From: Cellulomonas iranensis NBRC 101100 = JCM 18110
GTDB lineage: Bacteria > Actinomycetota > Actinomycetes > Actinomycetales > Cellulomonadaceae
Assembly: GCF_001552375.1 (NCBI RefSeq)
Contig: NZ_BCRB01000002.1
Coordinates: 1 to 64,000, forward strand
Reading direction: 5' to 3'
DNA: 64,000 bases
Shown here piece by piece: positions 60,558 to 64,000 of the stretch (position 1 is the stretch's first letter; each line of letters begins with the position of its first letter). The notes below the pieces were generated by a model, which was not told where the DNA came from, ran no database searches, and worked only from the letters and a program-made list of their open reading frames with translations. A program made the position numbers and the translations under genes.

Positions 60558-61768
60558 GCACGTCCACCCCCGCGAGCAGCACGAGCGTCCTCGTCGTCAA
60601 CTCGGGCTCGTCGTCCGTCAAGTACCAGCTGGTCGACCCGGCGTCGGGCGACGCGATCGCGTCGGGCATCGTCGAGCGCATCGGTGACGCGCTGGGCTCG
60701 GTCAAGCACGTCGCGCACGGCGACACGACGCGCCGCGAGGTGCCGGTGCCGGACCACGCCGAGGCGCTGCGCCTCGTGCTGGGCCTGTTCGACGAGATCG
60801 GCCCCGACCTCGCGTCGGCCAACGTCGTGGCGGTCGGCCACCGCGTCGTGCAGGGCGGCGACCTGTTCGACGGCCCGACGCTCGTCACGCCCGAGGTCGA
60901 GCAGCAGATCGAGGAGCTGTCGCCGCTCGCGCCGCTGCACAACCCCGCGAACCTCACGGGCATCCGCGTCGCGCAGGCGCTGCTGCCGGACGTGCCGCAC
61001 GTCGTGGTGTTCGACACGGCGTTCTTCCGCACGCTGCCCGACGCGGCCGCGACGTACGCGGTCGAGGCGTCGGTGGCGGCCGAGCACAAGGTGCGCCGGT
61101 ACGGCGCGCACGGCACGTCGCACCAGTACGTGTCGCAGCAGGTCGCGCAGATCCTGGACCGCCCGCTGGAGGACCTCCACCAGATCGTGCTGCACCTGGG
61201 CAACGGCGCGTCGGCGTCGGCCGTGCGCGGCGGCGTCGCGGTCGAGACGTCGATGGGCCTGACCCCGCTCGAGGGTCTCGTCATGGGCACGCGCTCGGGC
61301 GACGTGGACCCGGCGGTCGTGTTCCACCTGCACCGCAACGCGGGCATGTCGATCGACGAGATCGACGACCTGCTGAACCGCCGCTCGGGCGTCAAGGGCC
61401 TGGCCGGCGAGAGCGACTTCCGCGCGCTGCACGACCTGGTGGCCGAGGGTCACGCGGGCGCGCGCCTGGCGCTCGACGTGTACCTGCACCGGCTGCGCAA
61501 GTACGTCGGTGCGTACCACGCGGTGCTGGGGCGGCTCGACGTCATCACGTTCACGGCCGGGATCGGCGAGAACGACGACATCGTGCGGCTCGGTGCGCTG
61601 AGCGGGCTCGAGGCCCTCGGCATCGAGGTCGACGCGGCGCGCAACGAGGGCCGCAAGTCGGAGCCGACGGTCATCTCCCCCGACGGCGCCAAGGTCACGG
61701 TCCTCGTGGTGCCGACCAACGAGGAGCTCGCGATCGCGCGGCAGGCGCTGGACGTCATCGGCGCCTGA
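60554..61768 (+). CDS. ackA: Acetate kinase
   Basis: This 404-residue ASKHA-fold kinase makes ATP and acetate from acetyl phosphate. VLVVNSGSSSVKYQLVD is the phosphate-1 motif. GHRVVQGGDLF, PLAPLHNPANLTGI, VFDTAFFRTLP, RRYGAHGTSHQYVS, HLGNGASASAV and MGTRSGDVDPAVV are all canonical. FTAGIGENDDIVR supplies the adenosine site. The ATG overlaps the pta stop (ATGA), so both enzymes are made together and complete the phosphoketolase-acetate route. A short Ser/Thr-rich N-terminus of ten residues precedes the fold. Confidence 0.97.
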   Translation: MSTSTPASSTSVLVVNSGSSSVKYQLVDPASGDAIASGIVERIGDALGSVKHVAHGDTTRREVPVPDHAEALRLVLGLFDEIGPDLASANVVAVGHRVVQGGDLFDGPTLVTPEVEQQIEELSPLAPLHNPANLTGIRVAQALLPDVPHVVVFDTAFFRTLPDAAATYAVEASVAAEHKVRRYGAHGTSHQYVSQQVAQILDRPLEDLHQIVLHLGNGASASAVRGGVAVETSMGLTPLEGLVMGTRSGDVDPAVVFHLHRNAGMSIDEIDDLLNRRSGVKGLAGESDFRALHDLVAEGHAGARLALDVYLHRLRKYVGAYHAVLGRLDVITFTAGIGENDDIVRLGALSGLEALGIEVDAARNEGRKSEPTVISPDGAKVTVLVVPTNEELAIARQALDVIGA

Positions 61769-61784
61769 GCACCGGCACGACGTA

Positions 61785-61821
61785 CGGCACGGCCCGGACC
61801 CGCGTGGTCCGGGCCGTGCCG
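61785..61821 (+). terminator. Terminator after pta-ackA
   Basis: Perfect 16-bp arms (61785-61800 and 61806-61821) with a 5-base loop, 16 bp after the ackA stop codon. Confidence 0.87.
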
Positions 61822-61904
61822 CGTCCGGGGGCGGGTCGCGCCCGTCCGAGCACGTCCGGGCGCGGGCACGTTCGGAGGCCGACGTGGCGCACGCCACACC
61901 ACGG

Positions 61905-61926
61905 TGAGGTAAGGCTTCGCTAACAT
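61905..61926 (+). promoter_or_regulatory. DtxR/IdeR-type iron box overlapping the -10 of the iron-uptake operon
   Basis: The 19 bases 61905-61923 (TGAGGTAAGGCTTCGCTAA) match the DtxR/IdeR consensus TTAGGTTAGGCTAACCTAA at 14 of 19 positions. A TAACAT -10 box (61921-61926) overlaps its right end and lies eight bases before the GTG start. This predicts repression when iron is sufficient, in line with the genes that follow. Confidence 0.75.
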
Positions 61927-61934
61927 CGTGTCCC

Positions 61935-62762
<828 letters not shown>

Positions 62763-62832
62763 CGGGCCGACCGGCGACGGCGCAGGCGCCGGCACACCTT
62801 CCTGCGCGCCACGACTCCCCGAGGACACACCC

Positions 62833-63843
62833 ATGCGCACCACCCGTCCCGCCCGCGCGGCCGTCGTCGCGCTCGCCCTGCCGCTGCTGCTCGCGGCGTG
62901 CGGCACGAGCGACGGCGCCGCCGCCGACGCACCCACCTCGACCGGCGCCGCCGCGCAGGGCGAGCCGATCACGGTCACCGACGCGCGCGGCGAGGAGATC
63001 ACGCTCGACGCACCCGCCGAGCGCGTCGTCGCGCTCGAGTGGGCCCAGGTCGAGATGGTCCAGACCCTCGGCGTCGACCCCGTCGGCGTCTCCGACCCCA
63101 CCGGGTACACGAGCTGGGTCGGCACGGCCGCACCGCTCGCGTCCGAGACGGTCGACGTCGGCCTGCGCCGCGAGCCGAGCGTCGAGGCCATCGCGGACCT
63201 CGAGCCCGACCTCATCGTCGGCGTGCTCACGTCGGTCCCCGAGGGCGCGCTCGAGCAGCTCGAGCGCGTCGCGCCCGTGGTGCTCATGGCGGGTGCGGAC
63301 GCGTCGGACCCGCTGGGCCGCGTCACCGAGGACTTCACGACCATCGCGACGGCCCTCGGCAAGGAGGACGTCGCGCAGGACGTGCTCGACGACCTCGACG
63401 CGCGGCTCGCCGACAACGCCGCGACCCTCGAGGCCGCGGGCCTCGCGGGCACGCCCGTCGTGCTGACGTCGCCGTACTCCGACGGCGCCAACCTCACGAT
63501 CCGCATGCACGGGCCCCGCACCGCCGTGCAGGCCGTCGCCGAGCGCATGGGCCTGGCCGCCGCGTGGACCGACCCGGGCGACGACGCGTACGGCCTGGCG
63601 AACATCGACCTCGAGGGCCTCACGCAGCTGCCCGCCGACACGCGCTTCCTCTACTGGGGCAACGACGACGAGGACGACGTCGTCACGACGGCCCTCGCGG
63701 GCAACGCCGTGTGGGAGAGCCTGCCGTTCGTGCAGGCCGGGCACGTGCACCGCGCGGCCGTCGGCATCTGGGCGTACGGCGGCCCGGCGTCGATGATGGC
63801 GTGGAGCGACGACCTCGTCGCGCAGCTGACGGCGGAGGCCTGA
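62833..63843 (+). CDS. Iron-siderophore ABC transporter substrate-binding lipoprotein
   Basis: This 336-residue protein has a lipoprotein signal (MRTTRPARAAVVALALPLLLAAC, lipobox LAAC near residues 19-22), a short linker, and a type III periplasmic-binding fold (Peripla_BP_2). Marks include EITLDAPAERVVALEWAQVEMVQTLGVDPVGVSD, EAIADLEPDLIVGVL and VWESLPFVQAGHVHRAAVGIWAYGGPAS. The last segment resembles FecB/iron(III)-dicitrate binding proteins. It should capture a ferric chelate outside the membrane. It starts 70 bp after the ATPase gene and is followed within five bases by the permease gene, so it is part of the same iron-controlled operon. Confidence 0.92.
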   Translation: MRTTRPARAAVVALALPLLLAACGTSDGAAADAPTSTGAAAQGEPITVTDARGEEITLDAPAERVVALEWAQVEMVQTLGVDPVGVSDPTGYTSWVGTAAPLASETVDVGLRREPSVEAIADLEPDLIVGVLTSVPEGALEQLERVAPVVLMAGADASDPLGRVTEDFTTIATALGKEDVAQDVLDDLDARLADNAATLEAAGLAGTPVVLTSPYSDGANLTIRMHGPRTAVQAVAERMGLAAAWTDPGDDAYGLANIDLEGLTQLPADTRFLYWGNDDEDDVVTTALAGNAVWESLPFVQAGHVHRAAVGIWAYGGPASMMAWSDDLVAQLTAEA

Positions 63844-63847
63844 CCCG

Positions 63848-64000
63848 GTGAGCACGCTGCGGCAGCGGGACGACGCCCCGCCCCCGGCGGTCGCGCGTCC
63901 CGCTGCCGCGGCGGCCCGCCCGGACGCCCCGGGCGTCCCCCTCCCCCGGACGCCCCGCCGCGGGTCCCTGCGCGTGGGCGTCGTGCTCGCGCTCGTCGCG
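63848..64000 (+). CDS. FecCD-type permease, N-terminal fragment (cut by window end)
   Basis: From GTG 63848-63850 an open frame runs to the window end (51 codons). It encodes a Pro/Ala/Arg-rich N-terminus (VSTLRQRDDAPPPAV..) and then the start of a hydrophobic segment (LRVGVVLALVA). The position directly after the siderophore-binding protein gene and the hydrophobic onset suit a FecCD/BtuC-like permease. The family itself is inferred from context because the diagnostic part lies beyond base 64000. Confidence 0.65.
   Translation, partial: MSTLRQRDDAPPPAVARPAAAAARPDAPGVPLPRTPRRGSLRVGVVLALVA

Overview
The window is 64 kb of a chromosome with very high G+C (roughly 73%, strong G/C at third codon positions, frequent GTG starts). 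Gene content and order point to a high-GC Gram-positive actinobacterium of the Cellulomonas type (Cellulomonadaceae, Micrococcales). The housekeeping order sucC-sucD-DUF6350-purN-purH-DUF3017-mdh-icd is characteristic of actinobacteria, and the secreted starch-degrading enzyme and sugar ABC transporter fit a polysaccharide-degrading lifestyle. The genus is an inference. I see no rRNA, tRNA, CRISPR array, insertion sequence or prophage.

Layout. (1) 1-5.2 kb: a CUT2-type sugar ABC transporter (binding protein, double ATPase, permease), followed by a ROK regulator cut by the window edge. (2) 5.4-11.3 kb: a giant secreted two-catalytic-module amylopullulanase with a maltose-regulator-type operator in its promoter. 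(3) 11.4-27.3 kb: central metabolism and housekeeping. These are DUF167, malate dehydrogenase, isocitrate dehydrogenase, an aquaporin, DUF3017, a ferredoxin-reductase-like flavoprotein, purH behind a ZTP riboswitch, purN, a DUF6350 membrane protein, succinyl-CoA ligase, a YgiN-type monooxygenase and the PcrA/UvrD helicase. (4) 27.4-32.5 kb: an envelope-stress-like module made of a LuxR-type regulator, a histidine kinase carrying a PspC domain, a divergent PspC protein and small membrane proteins. (5) 32.8-36.0 kb: guaA, DUF3817 and a GT4 glycosyltransferase in one direction. (6) 36.1-50.1 kb: a large Tad/Flp pilus locus, all on the minus strand and almost entirely translationally coupled. It has its own two-component system, an OmpA-type lipoprotein, several pseudopilins and an unusual CpaE-TadE fusion. 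(7) 50.4-54.5 kb: DUF192 and a heterodimeric ABC exporter with complementary degenerate ATP sites. (8) 54.7-61.8 kb: a SURF1-like protein and the phosphoketolase-Pta-AckA pathway. (9) 61.9-64 kb: an iron/siderophore uptake operon behind a DtxR/IdeR-type box, cut by the window end.

How the parts work together. Starch is hydrolysed outside the cell and sugars are imported. Carbon flows through phosphoketolase to acetyl phosphate, then acetate and ATP, and through the TCA enzymes. icd and sucC share a palindromic operator, suggesting joint control. The purine genes are tuned by a ZTP-sensing RNA. The Tad locus encodes the inner part of an adhesion or DNA-uptake pilus. It lacks a secretin (expected in a monoderm) and a prepilin peptidase (must be elsewhere).

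Regulation. Many genes here have a TANNNT -10 box 6-8 bases before the start codon and no Shine-Dalgarno sequence, which is the signature of leaderless transcripts. Strong GC-rich hairpins mark most operon ends.
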